Part shown: positions 10,817 to 21,800 of the stretch, piece after piece
How the letters are laid out: the number at the start of each line of letters is the position of its first letter
Numbering within the stretch: the first letter of the stretch is position 1
From: Acidobacteriota bacterium
GTDB lineage: Bacteria; Acidobacteriota; Blastocatellia; RBC074
DNA length: 64,000 bases
Direction: 5' to 3'
Assembly: GCA_016196035.1 (NCBI GenBank)
Contig: JACPYM010000117.1
Coordinates: 1 to 64,000, forward strand
Made by a program: the position numbers and the translations under genes
The notes under the pieces: model-generated
What the model saw: only the letters and a program-made list of their open reading frames with translations
Told to the model about the DNA's origin: nothing
The model's database searches: none

Positions 10817-11431
10817 ATGTCTGACCAAGCTGACTTCAAAGAATTAGGGGAAAGGTTGCACCAGCGCCTGCGGGACGGGCGCGACAGCCGGGTCAGCGCC
10901 GAAATCGCCGAACGGTTTCTGCCGCCGCTCGCGCAACTGTTGCGCCGCCACTTCGCGCGCCTGCCCGATCCGCAACTGATCGAAAGCGCGGCCATTGACG
11001 CCCTGCTCCATTACTTCGCCCACCCGGAAAAGTTCGATCCCGCCAAAGGCAGTCTGCTCGGCTATCTACGCCTCGACGCCACGCGCGACCTGCTCAATCT
11101 GTTGGCGCGCCAGAAAAAAGTTGTCGAACTTCAGCAGCCGCTGCCGGAATACGATGTGTTGGACAAAGCAGCGAGCGATCCTGAAACGCAGTTGCTCGCG
11201 CAAGCCACGCCGCTGGTGCGGCTGGTGCGGGCCTGCGTGACCGACCCGGTTGACCGCGAGTTGCTCGAATTGATGACGGACGGCGTGCGCGAAACCGCCG
11301 CCTACGCCGCCGTGCTCGGCATCGCAAATCGCCCGGCGCGCGCGCAGGAAAAGCTCGTCAAGCGGCACAAGGACCGGTTGAAGAAAATGTTGCGCCGCGC
11401 CTGGCAGCGGCACAACAAACAGCGCCGATGA
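10817..11431 (+). CDS. sigma-70 family (ECF-like) RNA polymerase sigma factor
   Basis: The 204-residue protein has a region-2-like segment (AAIDALLHYFAHPEKFDPAK, then GSLLGYLRLDATRDLLNLL). That matches the sigma-2 pattern in which a polymerase-binding helix is followed by KGS..WL....R.L. A region-4-like helix-turn-helix lies near the end (DRELLELMTDGVRETAAYAAVLGI), followed by a very basic tail. It is a diverged member and no named ECF group is obvious. Its stop overlaps the start of the next gene (ATGA at 11428), so the two are translationally coupled, as sigma/anti-sigma pairs usually are. Confidence 0.75.
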   Translation: MSDQADFKELGERLHQRLRDGRDSRVSAEIAERFLPPLAQLLRRHFARLPDPQLIESAAIDALLHYFAHPEKFDPAKGSLLGYLRLDATRDLLNLLARQKKVVELQQPLPEYDVLDKAASDPETQLLAQATPLVRLVRACVTDPVDRELLELMTDGVRETAAYAAVLGIANRPARAQEKLVKRHKDRLKKMLRRAWQRHNKQRR

Positions 11432-12393
11432 ATACTGACGAACAATCCATTCAACTGCTCACCGCGCTCGCCGCGCGCTTGCGCGACGATCCCGTATTTA
11501 TGGCGCACACGCTCGCCCGCTACCAACAGCAGCGCGGGTTGGATGACAGGAAACTGGCAGCAGAGTTAGGCGCGTTGCCGGAGATGGTGCTGCGACTCGC
11601 GCTGTGCCGCCGTCCGGTGACAGGCGCTCCCGATTTCGCCGAGCAGGTGCGCGCGTTGGCCGATTTCGCGTTGCTGGACGAAACGCGCTTGGCGCGCGTG
11701 ATGCGGCGCGTTGATGAATTGAATGAAGCCAAGGCGCTGCCGCGCAACTTCCGGGCGCATTGGCTGGCAGGCGCCCGCGCGGCCTGGGCCGCACTCGCCC
11801 CCGCGCGTGTTCCGTTGTTGGCAGGCGCTGTCGGCCTGATCTTTTTCGTCGTGACTGGCGCGCTGCTCTGGCGCGCTTACCACTGGCCGCCAACTCAGAA
11901 CAGCGCGCAACAGCGTCCGCAACCGGCGGCTACGTCAAGCATGGCGACGACCTCAGTTACTCCCGCGCCCCACGACAGCACGCCGCCGAGCGGCACTCAC
12001 GCAAGCACCGCCGCACCTCTGCCGGAGATCATGACTGTCAAAATTGACCTTGAAGACTATCCCAGCTTGCGCGCAGCGGAAGCCGTCAGCAACGAAGCTA
12101 CAAAAGTCATTCATCTTCCGGCAGCGCGCGCTCGATTGGTGCTCCGCCTGCCGGAGAACAGCGCGCGTGGTTGGTACCGGGTCAGGCTGTTGGGCGACTC
12201 CGGCAAAACGGTAGGCACAGCGAAAGCCATGAGCATTGATGGCAAAAGTCTGTCTGTGCCGCTCGATCTGCGCGGGTTGCGCGCCGCCAAATATCTTTTG
12301 CGGCTCACACACGCCGATGAACCACCGGCAGATTATCCGGCCAGCATTAATCGTTTGAGTGGCCGTCGGAAAAACCAAGGAGATGCTCAATGA
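11428..12393 (+). CDS. single-pass membrane protein with N-terminal HTH-like region, putative anti-sigma partner
   Basis: The N-terminal 120 residues contain a helix-turn-helix-like segment (RGLDDRKLAAELGALPEMVL, then RLALCRRP). One transmembrane helix follows at about residues 129-150 (VPLLAGAVGLIFFVVTGALLW). After a Ser/Thr/Pro-rich linker there is a beta-rich C-terminal domain facing outward. This cytoplasm-membrane-exterior layout and the 4-base overlap with the sigma factor suggest a membrane regulator of that sigma factor. I do not recognise a named anti-sigma domain, so the role is inference. It also overlaps the next gene by 4 bases. Confidence 0.6.
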   Translation: MNTDEQSIQLLTALAARLRDDPVFMAHTLARYQQQRGLDDRKLAAELGALPEMVLRLALCRRPVTGAPDFAEQVRALADFALLDETRLARVMRRVDELNEAKALPRNFRAHWLAGARAAWAALAPARVPLLAGAVGLIFFVVTGALLWRAYHWPPTQNSAQQRPQPAATSSMATTSVTPAPHDSTPPSGTHASTAAPLPEIMTVKIDLEDYPSLRAAEAVSNEATKVIHLPAARARLVLRLPENSARGWYRVRLLGDSGKTVGTAKAMSIDGKSLSVPLDLRGLRAAKYLLRLTHADEPPADYPASINRLSGRRKNQGDAQ

Positions 12394-12737
12394 TACTGTG
12401 CACTCAATGCGGAAATGCGAATGACGATGCCAGCCAGTTTTGCCTCCACTGCGGTGATGCGATAAGCGCAGCCAGCGAGTCAGTAGAACAACAACGACGC
12501 ATGGTTGAACAAGCGAATTTGGCGCGCCTGGCCGCCAGTACGTGTCCGAATTGTAGCGCCGCAATGGCTGTTGTCATCAAACGCTCTGGCCTGGGACTGG
12601 CGCTAGTGATTCTCGGCGTCGCACTGACGCCGTTCCTGATCGGCATTCCGCTCTTCATCGCCGGGTATATGTTGAGGTTTGGCGGCAAGGGGCGGGCTTG
12701 TTATCGCTGCCCACGCTGCAACTACTCAAGCGCATAG
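12390..12737 (+). CDS. zinc-ribbon membrane protein
   Basis: This 115-residue protein starts with a zinc ribbon (CTQCGNANDDASQFCLHCG). It has a second CxxC pair in CPNCSA and a third in CPRCN at the end. Between them lies a hydrophobic hairpin (GLALVILGVALTPFLIGIPL). The four-base overlap with the preceding gene makes it the third member of the coupled cassette. The function is unknown; zinc-ribbon plus membrane hairpin proteins are common small accessory proteins. Confidence 0.75.
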   Translation: MILCTQCGNANDDASQFCLHCGDAISAASESVEQQRRMVEQANLARLAASTCPNCSAAMAVVIKRSGLGLALVILGVALTPFLIGIPLFIAGYMLRFGGKGRACYRCPRCNYSSA

Positions 12738-12777
12738 TCAGTGCTCTAAGTGGATACTCTTCAGCGGAGGTGTAGCC

Positions 12778-15700
12778 GTGACCAAAGCAACCAACAATTG
12801 TTACCTGTGCCGACGAATCGCCCCGCGTGGCGTGGGCTGCCTGGTTAGCCTGCTGCTCATAGCGTGTTCAAGCAGCGCGGCGCAAAGCAACCAGGAAGTT
12901 CGCGTGCTGGAGCCTGACCAGCCAATCGAACGCGCGCTTGCAGGCGTCGAGAGTCATTTTTACCGGCTGACGCTTGCCGCCGGTCAGAGCATGCAAGTGA
13001 CGGTCGAACAACCCAGCATCAATGCGCGGCTGCGGCTGTTTGGGCCGGATGACAAGCTGCTCGTTGAGTCCAGTTCGTGGTGGGAAGGATTGCGGCGGTT
13101 GTGGTGGGTCGCGGAGACGAACGGCGCATACCGGTTGGAGATTCTCTCGGCCAACCCGCACAACGCGACCAGACTTTATCGCGTCAGCCTCGAAGAGTTG
13201 CGGCCCGCCGGCCCGCCGGAGCGGCTCCGCGTCGCCGCGCAGCAGGCTTTTTATGAAGCGCGCGAGTTGCAATCCATAGATGAGGTCCAGTCGCGATTCA
13301 ACGCCATTCCGAAATTTCAGCAAGCGCTGCAACTGTGGCGCGCGTTCGGCGATCAACGCCAGGAAGCACGGGTGCTGCTGGAAATCACCATCAACTACGC
13401 CGAACTCAGTGAATACCAGCAGGCGCTTGATTATGGTCAACAGGCCTTGCGCTTGCGGCAAACGGCGGCGGATCGCAGATGGGAAGCGACGCTGCTCAAC
13501 ACTGTGGGCGAGGCCTATCAATATCTTGGTGAGTATGAGCAGGCGCGCGCCAGCTTTGAGCAGGCGCTGCCGCTCTGGCGCGCGCTCGGGCATCGTCCGG
13601 GGGAAGCCTGGACGCTCAACGATCTAGGTTCGGCTTACCACGCCGTGGGCGCGCGCCAGCAGGCGTTCGATTACTATCAGCAAGCGCTCAGCGTCTATCA
13701 GGCAGCGGGCGAGGCCGACGGACAAGCCCTCGAACTCACGCGGCTGGGCGCGTTTTACGCTGCGCTCGGCGAGCCGGAGAAAGCGCGCGAAGCTCTTCTG
13801 CAAGCCTTGCAGTTCTGGCAAGTGCAGTTCTCGCGCGGCTACCCCGACTCCAGACAGGCGCGCACGCTGCATTATCTCGGCGACGTGTCCGCCGCCAGCG
13901 CTGAGCACGCGGCGGCGCTGGAGTATTACAACCAGGCGTTGCAACGCTGGCGCACGATTGGCGACCGGTATTGGGAGAGCATCACGCTCCACAGCATGGG
14001 CCAGACCGCCGCGGCAGCGAGCGACGCCGAGCGCGCATTCGATTGCTTCAACCAGGCGCTGGCGCTACGCCGCGACATCGGCGACCGGCGCGGGCAAGCC
14101 GCCACGCTCACCCAACTGGGCGCGCTCCATTACGCGGCGGGCGCTGGCGCTGCGGCGCTCGATCATTTCCACGAGGCGCTGACCTTGCGCCGCGCCATCG
14201 GTGATCGTGAAGGCACGGCGGATACGCTTTATCACCTCGCCCGCGTGGCGCGTGAACGTGACGCTTTAGACGAGGCGCGCGCGCAGATCGAAGCGGCGCT
14301 CAGCGCGGTTGAGCAGGTGCGCGCCAACTTCATCAGCCAGGAACTGCGCGCTGCTTATTTCGCCACCGTGCGCGCCTACTACGAGTTTTACCTTGACCTG
14401 CTGATGCAATTGCACGAGCGCCGCCCGGCGGAAGGCTTCGCCGCGCAGGCCCTGCAAGCCAGCGAGCAGGCGCGCGCGCGCAGCCTGTTGGAACTGCTGG
14501 CCGAAGCCGGGGCCGAGATTCGTCAAGACGCCGACCCACAGCTTGTCGCCCGCGCCCGCGCCGTCGAACAACGCCTCAACGCCGCCGCGCAGCGCCTGAA
14601 CCTGCCCGGCAACAAACTCACGCCCGCGCAAATCGCCGCGCTGGAGCGCGAGCTCACGGCGCTCTCCGACGAGCATCAGCAAATCGAAGCGCAACTCCGC
14701 GCGGCCAGCTCCCGTTACGCCGCGCTCACCCAGCCGCAACCGCTCAAGCCGGCGGAGATTCAGCAACTGCTCGACCCCGACACGCTGCTGCTCGAATACG
14801 CGCTCGGGGCGGAGCGCAGTTTCTTGTGGGCGGTGACGGCGACGACGCTCGACAGCTTTGAACTGCCCAAGCGCACCGCGATCGAAGCCGCCGCCCAGCG
14901 CGTCTATCAATTGCTGACCGCGCGCAATCAACGTCCGCCCGGTGAAACCGCCACCCAATGGCGCGCGCGCGTGCGGCAGGCCGACGCCGCGTATCGCGTG
15001 GCGGCGGCGGCGTTGAGTCAAATGCTGCTCGGCCCGGTCGCCGCGCAATGGGGCAACAACCGGCTGCTCATCGTCGCGCAAGGCAGCTTGCAGTTCATTC
15101 CCTTCGCGGCGCTGCCCGCGCCTGAAATGGAGAGACAGCGAGACGGGGAGACGGGGAGACAAAAAGCTGCTCGCCGCGCCGCCACGCCGCTGATCGTCAA
15201 TCACGAAGTCGTCAACCTGCCCTCGGCTTCCGTGCTCGCCGTCTTGCGCCGCGAGACGGCCACGCGCCCACCCGCATCCAGGACGCTCGCCGTGCTGGCC
15301 GATCCGGTCTTCAGCGCCGACGATGAGCGCGTGCACGCAGACGTCCGTGCGCCGACTGAAAAGCCAGCGTCGCCGGGCCGCGACCGGCTGCGCGATGTCG
15401 AGCGAGCCTGGGAGGATGTCAGCGGCGGCGGCGGCGGCCCCACGCGCCTGGCGCGGCTCTCCGGCACGGGCTGGGAAGCCGAGCAGATTCTGGCGCGCGT
15501 GCCCGCCGGGCAGCGGCTCAAGGCGCTCGGTTTCGACGCCAGCCGCGCCGCCGCCACCGCTCCGGCGCTCAGCCAATACCGCTTCGTCCACTTCGCCACG
15601 CACGCTTTGATTGACAACGTGCATCCCGAACTTTCGGGCATCGTCCTCTCGCTGGTGGATGAACAGGGCCGCGCGCAGGACGGCTTCCTGCGCGCGCACG

Positions 15701-16029
15701 AAATCTTCAACCTCAAATTCAACGCCGAACTGGTCGTGCTCAGCGCCTGCCGCACGGGCCTCGGCAAAGAGATCAAAGGCGAAGGCAGCATCGGCCTGAC
15801 ACGCAGTTTTATGTACGCGGGCGCGCCGCGCGTAGTCGTCAGCCTGTGGTCGGTGCGGGATAAAGAAGCGGCGGAGTTGATGGTGCGGTTTTACAAACGA
15901 TTGCTGGGGCCGGAACGAATGTCGCCCGCGGCGGCCTTGCGCGCGGCGCAGGTCGAGCTGTGGCGGGGGCAGCAGTGGCAGTCGCCTTATTACTGGGCGG
16001 CGTTCGTGCTGCAAGGCGAGTGGAAGTAG
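12778..16029 (+). CDS. TPR-CHAT protein: secreted caspase-like (CHAT) peptidase with TPR repeats
   Basis: The 1083-residue protein begins with a lipoprotein-type signal (CLVSLLLIACSSSA). A PPC-like beta domain follows (VRVLEPDQPIERALAGVESH). There are about nine TPR units between residues 150 and 530, many sharing QALxLRRxIGDRxGxAxTL. Next come a long charged helical region and a C-terminal CHAT domain. The CHAT catalytic dyad is visible as His in FVHFATHALID (about residue 943) and Cys in LSACRTGLG (about residue 989). GTG at 12778 is chosen as the start because GGAGG lies 7 bases upstream. The frame is open further back but would overlap the zinc-ribbon gene. CHAT proteins are caspase relatives; substrates here may be the secreted proteins encoded downstream (inference). 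Confidence 0.9.
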   Translation: MTKATNNCYLCRRIAPRGVGCLVSLLLIACSSSAAQSNQEVRVLEPDQPIERALAGVESHFYRLTLAAGQSMQVTVEQPSINARLRLFGPDDKLLVESSSWWEGLRRLWWVAETNGAYRLEILSANPHNATRLYRVSLEELRPAGPPERLRVAAQQAFYEARELQSIDEVQSRFNAIPKFQQALQLWRAFGDQRQEARVLLEITINYAELSEYQQALDYGQQALRLRQTAADRRWEATLLNTVGEAYQYLGEYEQARASFEQALPLWRALGHRPGEAWTLNDLGSAYHAVGARQQAFDYYQQALSVYQAAGEADGQALELTRLGAFYAALGEPEKAREALLQALQFWQVQFSRGYPDSRQARTLHYLGDVSAASAEHAAALEYYNQALQRWRTIGDRYWESITLHSMGQTAAAASDAERAFDCFNQALALRRDIGDRRGQAATLTQLGALHYAAGAGAAALDHFHEALTLRRAIGDREGTADTLYHLARVARERDALDEARAQIEAALSAVEQVRANFISQELRAAYFATVRAYYEFYLDLLMQLHERRPAEGFAAQALQASEQARARSLLELLAEAGAEIRQDADPQLVARARAVEQRLNAAAQRLNLPGNKLTPAQIAALERELTALSDEHQQIEAQLRAASSRYAALTQPQPLKPAEIQQLLDPDTLLLEYALGAERSFLWAVTATTLDSFELPKRTAIEAAAQRVYQLLTARNQRPPGETATQWRARVRQADAAYRVAAAALSQMLLGPVAAQWGNNRLLIVAQGSLQFIPFAALPAPEMERQRDGETGRQKAARRAATPLIVNHEVVNLPSASVLAVLRRETATRPPASRTLAVLADPVFSADDERVHADVRAPTEKPASPGRDRLRDVERAWEDVSGGGGGPTRLARLSGTGWEAEQILARVPAGQRLKALGFDASRAAATAPALSQYRFVHFATHALIDNVHPELSGIVLSLVDEQGRAQDGFLRAHEIFNLKFNAELVVLSACRTGLGKEIKGEGSIGLTRSFMYAGAPRVVVSLWSVRDKEAAELMVRFYKRLLGPERMSPAAALRAAQVELWRGQQWQSPYYWAAFVLQGEWK

Positions 16030-16068
16030 CTGTCAGTCTTTACTTGGTCAACAGAAAGGAGCGATGAA

Positions 16069-17319
16069 ATGAGCAAGGTCACGATGCTTGTCATGTGGTT
16101 GTGCTGGCTGTTTACGCCAGTGCAAGGACAAAACTTTTCGAGCGGATCAACCGGGGCGGATGGCGCGCTGGACCTCACATCCGGCAGCCGCGAGGTTGAA
16201 TTGCCGGAGTCAGGCATTTTGAACTACACGACCATCAACGTCCCGTCGGGAAGGTCGCTGACGTTCAAAGGCAACTTGAAGAACACGCCAGTCATTTTGC
16301 TGGCGCAGGGAAACGTCACTATCACCGGCTCGATCAGCGTCTCTGCGCGAAATCCAAACACTGGTCCAACTATTCCGGGTCCCGGAGGTTTTTTCGGCGG
16401 AGCAGCCGGACAAAACGGATTCGGGCCAGGTGGCGGGCAGGTCAATGGCACTGACAGGCACGGAAGATGGGTAGGTCCGCTTTCGCTCGTGCCAATCATT
16501 GGTGGGTCGAGTGGCGCGGGATCTACCGGCAGCAGTGGCGCAAGTGGCGGTGGGGCTATCGTCATTGCTTCTTCAACCAGCATCACCATCAGCGGGGGCA
16601 TTTCTGCGAATGGATTTTCTTTTCTGGCAGGCACAACCCCAGGCCCAGGCGCAGGCTCAGGAGGTGCAATCCGTCTCGTGGCGAACACAGTCAGTGTGAG
16701 CGGCGATCTCAATGCGCGCGGCGGCAGTAGCACTTGCAATTGCCACGGCGTCATCCGCATCGAGACGCGGCAAGGCGGCGCTTCTTTCACCGGCAATGCC
16801 ACGCCGCCTGCTGTGATCGCTTCGATCAACCCGGTCATCGTTCCGAATGCGGCCACGCCCGCTCTGACCATCGTCTCCATCGGCGGCTATCCGGTGACGC
16901 CTTACTCCGGCAGTCGCCCGGACGCGGTTGATCTGCTCTTGCCAAATCAACTGACCGATCCGCTCAGCATGGTTGTGCAGGCGAGCAACATCGCGGTGGG
17001 CACGCAGGTCAGGATGAACATCAGCGGCGTTGGCAGCTACACGCCCGGCACGCTCAGCGGCACGCTGCCCTCGTCTACGGCCACGCTGACCATCGCCGGA
17101 TTGAATCGCAACGCGGCCACCTATCTGTTCGTCTACGCGACCTTCGGCGTCCCAGCGAGCACGGCGAGTTACAACCCGCCCGGCCCGGATCAAGTCGCAC
17201 AGGTGCGCTTGGAAGCTGCGCCGGGCGCGCCATCGAAGTTCGTCTTTCTCCGCCACGATGGGAGCGAGATTGATCCGCGGCGCGTGCCATCGTCGTTGCT
17301 GCAACAGTTTGAACCATAG
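16069..17319 (+). CDS. secreted glycine-rich beta-repeat protein, CHAT-operon member
   Basis: This 416-residue protein has a signal peptide ending near VQGQ. Residues 30-230 are rich in Gly, Ser and Thr and have a beta-helix flavour (GNVTITGSISVSARNPNTG, then ITISGGISANGF and TVSVSGDLNARGG), resembling passenger or adhesin-type sequences. Residues 250-400 look Ig-like. The start is preceded by AAAGGAG 8 bases upstream. The gene lies 39 bases after the CHAT gene and 14 bases before the next large secreted gene, so it is probably in the same operon. No catalytic motif is seen, and a role as surface partner or substrate of the CHAT protein is inference. Confidence 0.75.
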   Translation: MSKVTMLVMWLCWLFTPVQGQNFSSGSTGADGALDLTSGSREVELPESGILNYTTINVPSGRSLTFKGNLKNTPVILLAQGNVTITGSISVSARNPNTGPTIPGPGGFFGGAAGQNGFGPGGGQVNGTDRHGRWVGPLSLVPIIGGSSGAGSTGSSGASGGGAIVIASSTSITISGGISANGFSFLAGTTPGPGAGSGGAIRLVANTVSVSGDLNARGGSSTCNCHGVIRIETRQGGASFTGNATPPAVIASINPVIVPNAATPALTIVSIGGYPVTPYSGSRPDAVDLLLPNQLTDPLSMVVQASNIAVGTQVRMNISGVGSYTPGTLSGTLPSSTATLTIAGLNRNAATYLFVYATFGVPASTASYNPPGPDQVAQVRLEAAPGAPSKFVFLRHDGSEIDPRRVPSSLLQQFEP

Positions 17320-17333
17320 CCCCAGGAGTCATT

Positions 17334-18824
17334 ATGCATGGCCTAACCGCTCCTCGTTTGAGCGCCAGTATGCTGCTGGCTTTGATTCTCGTGTGTCTGT
17401 CGGCGCCTGCTGCCTTAGCGCAACAGAGTCAAGGCACGGCCCCGAATCAACCCGCAGCACCAGACCAGACCTCCGGCTTTGCCGGCGTCGGCGTCGGTCT
17501 TGCGTTTCAGGAAACCGGCCAGACGGCAGCCGCGCGCGGCGTGGGCCTGGCGTTTCAAACTGCGCTGCCGGGCGCTAGTCAGAGCGTCGCGCTGCGCTTT
17601 GGCAATACTGGTGGCGAGGCGCTTTCCATCACGAACGTCCGCGCGCGGCAACTCGCTGATGGCAGCAAATTGGTCGAGGTGCTTTATGACTTGAATGGCG
17701 CGCCTGCCGCGGGTGTGGACGTCTTCGTCGTCTTCTCCGACAACGGCGGCAGCACTTATACAATTGCGCCAATCGTGGGCAGTCTGAGCGGCGCGGTCGG
17801 CGCAGGCATCAAGAATGGCGGCGACCGGCGCATTCTTTGGACAGCGTCGCAGAATCTGCCCGCCGAGACTTTCAAGACCAACTTTCAGGCGCGCGTGATC
17901 GTCAACAGCTTTTTCTCCGGCGTCTCCAATCTCTTCCCGGTGGATTTGCGTTCCAACTCGGCTGTGCCTATCGCGGCCTTCAGCTTCACGCCGAGCGCTC
18001 CGGCCATAGGCCAGACGGTCAAGTTCAATGACTTTTCGAGCGGACGCCCGACCGCGTGGGCGTGGGATTTCGACGCTGACGGCAGGCCTGACTCCAACTC
18101 GCAGCACCCGAGTTATGTCTTCACGCGGCCCGGCTCCTATCACGTGACGCTCACAGTCAGCAATGCTTATGGCTCGGCCAGCCTGACGCAGATCGTGCGT
18201 GTCAGCGCGAACGACAGCCTGCCGTTTGTGAGCGGCGTGGTGCGCTCTTATCCGGGCTTCTTCCTCGAAGGCAGCAACGTGGAGCTGCGTTTGGATGTCA
18301 GCGTGGATTGGCAGGGTGCGCCGGGCAAAGCCAGTTTCTCGGTCAATGGCGGCGCGGCGCTGGAGGAACGCGGGACGCTGGCCGGCGCGGCGCACACCTT
18401 CAAAATCGGGCGGGACATTCCAGCGCGTCTGAGCGGGACTGAGATCAAAATCACCGCGACCAATGGAGCCGGGCGTGTCGGCCCTGAGTGGCTGGAGAAG
18501 GTCTATGTCTTTCCTTTTCCCATCTGGCTGGCAGTCGGGTATCAACAAGACCCCTCCAGCGTCAAGTTCACCGCTGGCAATGGCGAGGTGAGTGCCAGCC
18601 TCCACAAAGATTTTCCGACGCCGCACCTGGCGCAAGACGGCCCGCTTGAGATTCCCGATTGGGTGCCTTACATCGGCGGGAGATTCGGTCTGCTCGAAAC
18701 CTTCGCGCAAATCAAGGGCAACGTGTCGAGCACCGGCGCCGGCAGTCTGCAACTTTCCGGTCAGACGGGATTCACGGCGGGCGGCAAATCAATCAGCGGC
18801 ACTGCCCCTGGCAGCGGCTACTTT
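17334..18824 (+). CDS. large secreted PKD/CARDB/TIGR03437 protein, 5' part (frameshifted)
   Basis: This is the N-terminal 497 codons of a protein that continues in the next frame at 18826. It has a signal peptide (LALILVCLSAPAALAQQ), two short VGLAFQ repeats, an Ig-like region, and a PKD domain at about residues 211-290 (AWAWDFDADGRPDSNSQHPS, then YVFTRPGSYHVTLTVSN). The start has AGGAG 8 bases upstream. In its own frame the reading runs on to a stop at 18917, but the residues after about 18824 lose all resemblance to protein. The continuation GYF-RLGPPNGLELTGASFKLG reads naturally if one T of the run at 18822-18825 is removed. Confidence 0.8.
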
Positions 18825-18825
18825 T

Positions 18826-21800
18826 CGTCTCGGCCCGCCGAATGGGTTGGAGCTAACGGGGGCATCATTCAAGCTGGGCTTGACCGCCGAGATCAGCAAA
18901 GAGATTGGCCTCATTGACGCGGTTCCACCGCTGCAAGCGCTGGCGGGAATCAAACCGTTCAAGTGGTTGAACCAGCGCGCAAAGCTGACAGGCACGATCA
19001 CCCCGCAACTTTCTTTCGACGCGAGTTTCGCGCAGCAAGGCGGTGAGTTGCGCTTCCGCGATGGCGCCGGCAAATTGGAAGTGGGGCTGAATGCCAAGTT
19101 GGCCTTCAAACCGCTTCCCCGGATTACCGCTGAAGCCAAGTTGGGTGGAACCGGTTCATTCACGCTCGGCGTTCCGGAGCCGCTGGTGCGTGAGCTACAA
19201 GTTGGCCTTGAAGCTTCGGCGCGCATCACCTTCGATTACATATTCGGCCTTGGCGGGAGCATCACAAAAAGATACGCAGCGCGCTGCGTTTGGCCGGTGA
19301 CTGATGGGCAGCTTTGCCGGCGCAGCGATGATTCATCGAATTTCGCCGAGGACTCGTTTGACCTGACGCCGGATCGGCTGCCTGTCTCGCTCATTCAACC
19401 CGACTACGAACGCTTCGGCGCATACTCATTCTTCCAGCCCACGCCGCTGCTGAAAATCGCCAGCGCCGCGACACCGGTTTCAGCCCAGGAAACGACGCTC
19501 GTGCAAAACATCTTCCCCGGCGCGGTGCCCGCTATCACGCCGGCGGGCAATGGTCAGATTGTGCTCTGGGAGCAACAAGACACTTCGCTGCCGGTGCTGC
19601 AATCCACCGACATCGCCTGGTCATACAACGACGGCAACGGCTGGAGCGCGCCCGCGCTGATTGCGCACGACACACAAACCGAACTCGCGCCCGTTGGCGG
19701 CACGGATCAAAACGGCAAAGTGGTCGCCGCGTGGCTGCGGATCAAAGACCCGGTCTTCGCCACGCCGCTCAACACGGTCGCTGACCTGCCGCTTTTCTAC
19801 AACAAGCTCGAAGTGGTCAGCGCCAGCTTCGATCCGCTGAGCCGAAGCTGGGGACCGGTGCGGCAACTGACCGATGACGCGGCGCTCGACACCAATCTGC
19901 GGATGTCGTCGGATGGCGCGGGACGTTTGCTGCTGACGTGGTTGTCGAATCCGCAGGGCGAATTCATTTCGACCGCGTCCAGTCCGGCGACGATCAAATT
20001 CAGTTTCTGGGACGGCGCGAATTGGAGCGCGCCTGCGGCAGTGGTGAATGGGTTGGTGGGCGTGAGCAGCCACGCCGCCGCAGTCAAGGGCACGAACGCT
20101 TTCATCATCGTGCCGCGCGAACCGAATCCCGATCTGCCCAGTGATGGCGTGCTTGAGCTTTACCGCTGGAATGGCGCGCAGTGGAGCGCGGCGACGAGCT
20201 TCGCTGCTGGCGGCGTGGAGAATCGGTCGCCTGCAGTCAGCTACGACGCGGCTGGGGAAGGGCATATCGTCTGGGTGCGCGGCGCTGATTTGGTTCACGC
20301 GACGCTCAGCCAGCCCGTGCCGGAGGTCGTCCGCGCGGGCAGCAACGGTCTGGGCTTTTACGATGCAAAGTTGCTCATCAATCCGCAGGGCAACCTGACG
20401 CTGGTCTGGCAGCAGGTGGCGGACAACGGCCCAGCCAACCTCTTCGCCGTCGTCTACGACGCCGCAGCCGGAACCTGGAGTGCCGACCGCCGGCTGACCG
20501 AGAGCGCGGCGTTGGCTTACGATTTCGCGGGCTATTACAACGCGGATGGTTTGTTGCGCGGCGTCTACTTGAGCACTGAGATTCGGCGCACGATGGCGAC
20601 CGTGCTGTTTGGCGGCCAGCCGCAAACGATCTCGAATATCCCGGAGAACGGGCCAACTGAGTTGCGTGTGTTCGAGCACTCGCTGATCGTTGACCTGGCC
20701 GTGAGCGACAAGGATTTGACGCTCGACGCTCATGCCCCGCAGCCTGGCGAGGCGGTGACGGCGCTGCTCAATGTGCATAACGCCGGTGATTTTGCGGTCG
20801 GCAGCTTCAGCGTCAACCTTTACGCTGGCGGCGCTTGGCTGAGCACAGACCAGGTCGCAGGGCCGCTGGCGGCAGGCGGTTCTCGCATCGTGACATTTCA
20901 CTTCACTTATCCGGCCGGTGGTGGTGATCTCGTCGCGGTCGTTGACGCGGACGAGGTAATTACAGAGTTCTCCGAAGCCAACAATCGCGCGGCGCTTTAT
21001 TTGACCAACACGGCTCCGCAAGCACGCCTTGCGACGAATGTGACTGGCGGACTCGCGCCGCTCACCGTCGCGTTTGATGCGTCGGGAAGTTTCGATGCGG
21101 AAGGCGAGGCCTTATCGTTCAGTTGGGCTTTTGCCGATGGTAGTCCGAGCGCCAGTGGAATGCGCCTGTCACACATCTTCACACAGCCGGGCAGCTATCC
21201 CGTGACTGTCACAGTGACTGATGCGCGAGGGGCGGTCGGAATCGTGATCGTCACGATCAACGTCGTTGTGTCGCGACCTGTAACGACCGTCTCCGCCGCC
21301 AGCTACAACGCGGTCTTAGCGCCGGAAATAATCGTTGCCGCTTTTGGCTCCGCACTGGCGAATACGACTAAGGCGGTGGAAGAAACGCCGCTACCAATCG
21401 TGCTCGATGGCGTTTCGGTCAGGGTGCGCGACAGCGCTGGCACAGAAAGACTCGCCCAACTCTTCTTTATCTCACCGACGCAAATTAACCATCAAATTCC
21501 CGCGGGCACGGCCACCGGCGCAGCTACAATCACCATTAGCAACGGCGACGTAGCGATAGCCACCGGTACGGCACAAATCGCTGCCGTTGCGCCGGGGTTG
21601 TTCACCGCCGATGCCAGCGGACGCGGCATACCGGCGGCGGTTGTTTTGCGCATCAAGGCCAATGGGGCGCAAAGCTTCGAACCAGTCGCGCGCTTCGATC
21701 CCGCGCAAAACCGTTTGGTCGCCGTGCCGATTGATCTCGGCCCCGCCACGGAGCAGGTCTTTCTGCTCTTATTTGGCACGGGCATCCGCTTCAACAGCGG

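Noticed and set aside
18592-18822. ATG-initiated start of the second PKD/CARDB frame at 18592
   Set aside because: Residues from there to about 18822 are basic and low in hydrophobic pattern, while the overlapping frame encodes normal protein. The frameshift explanation is better.
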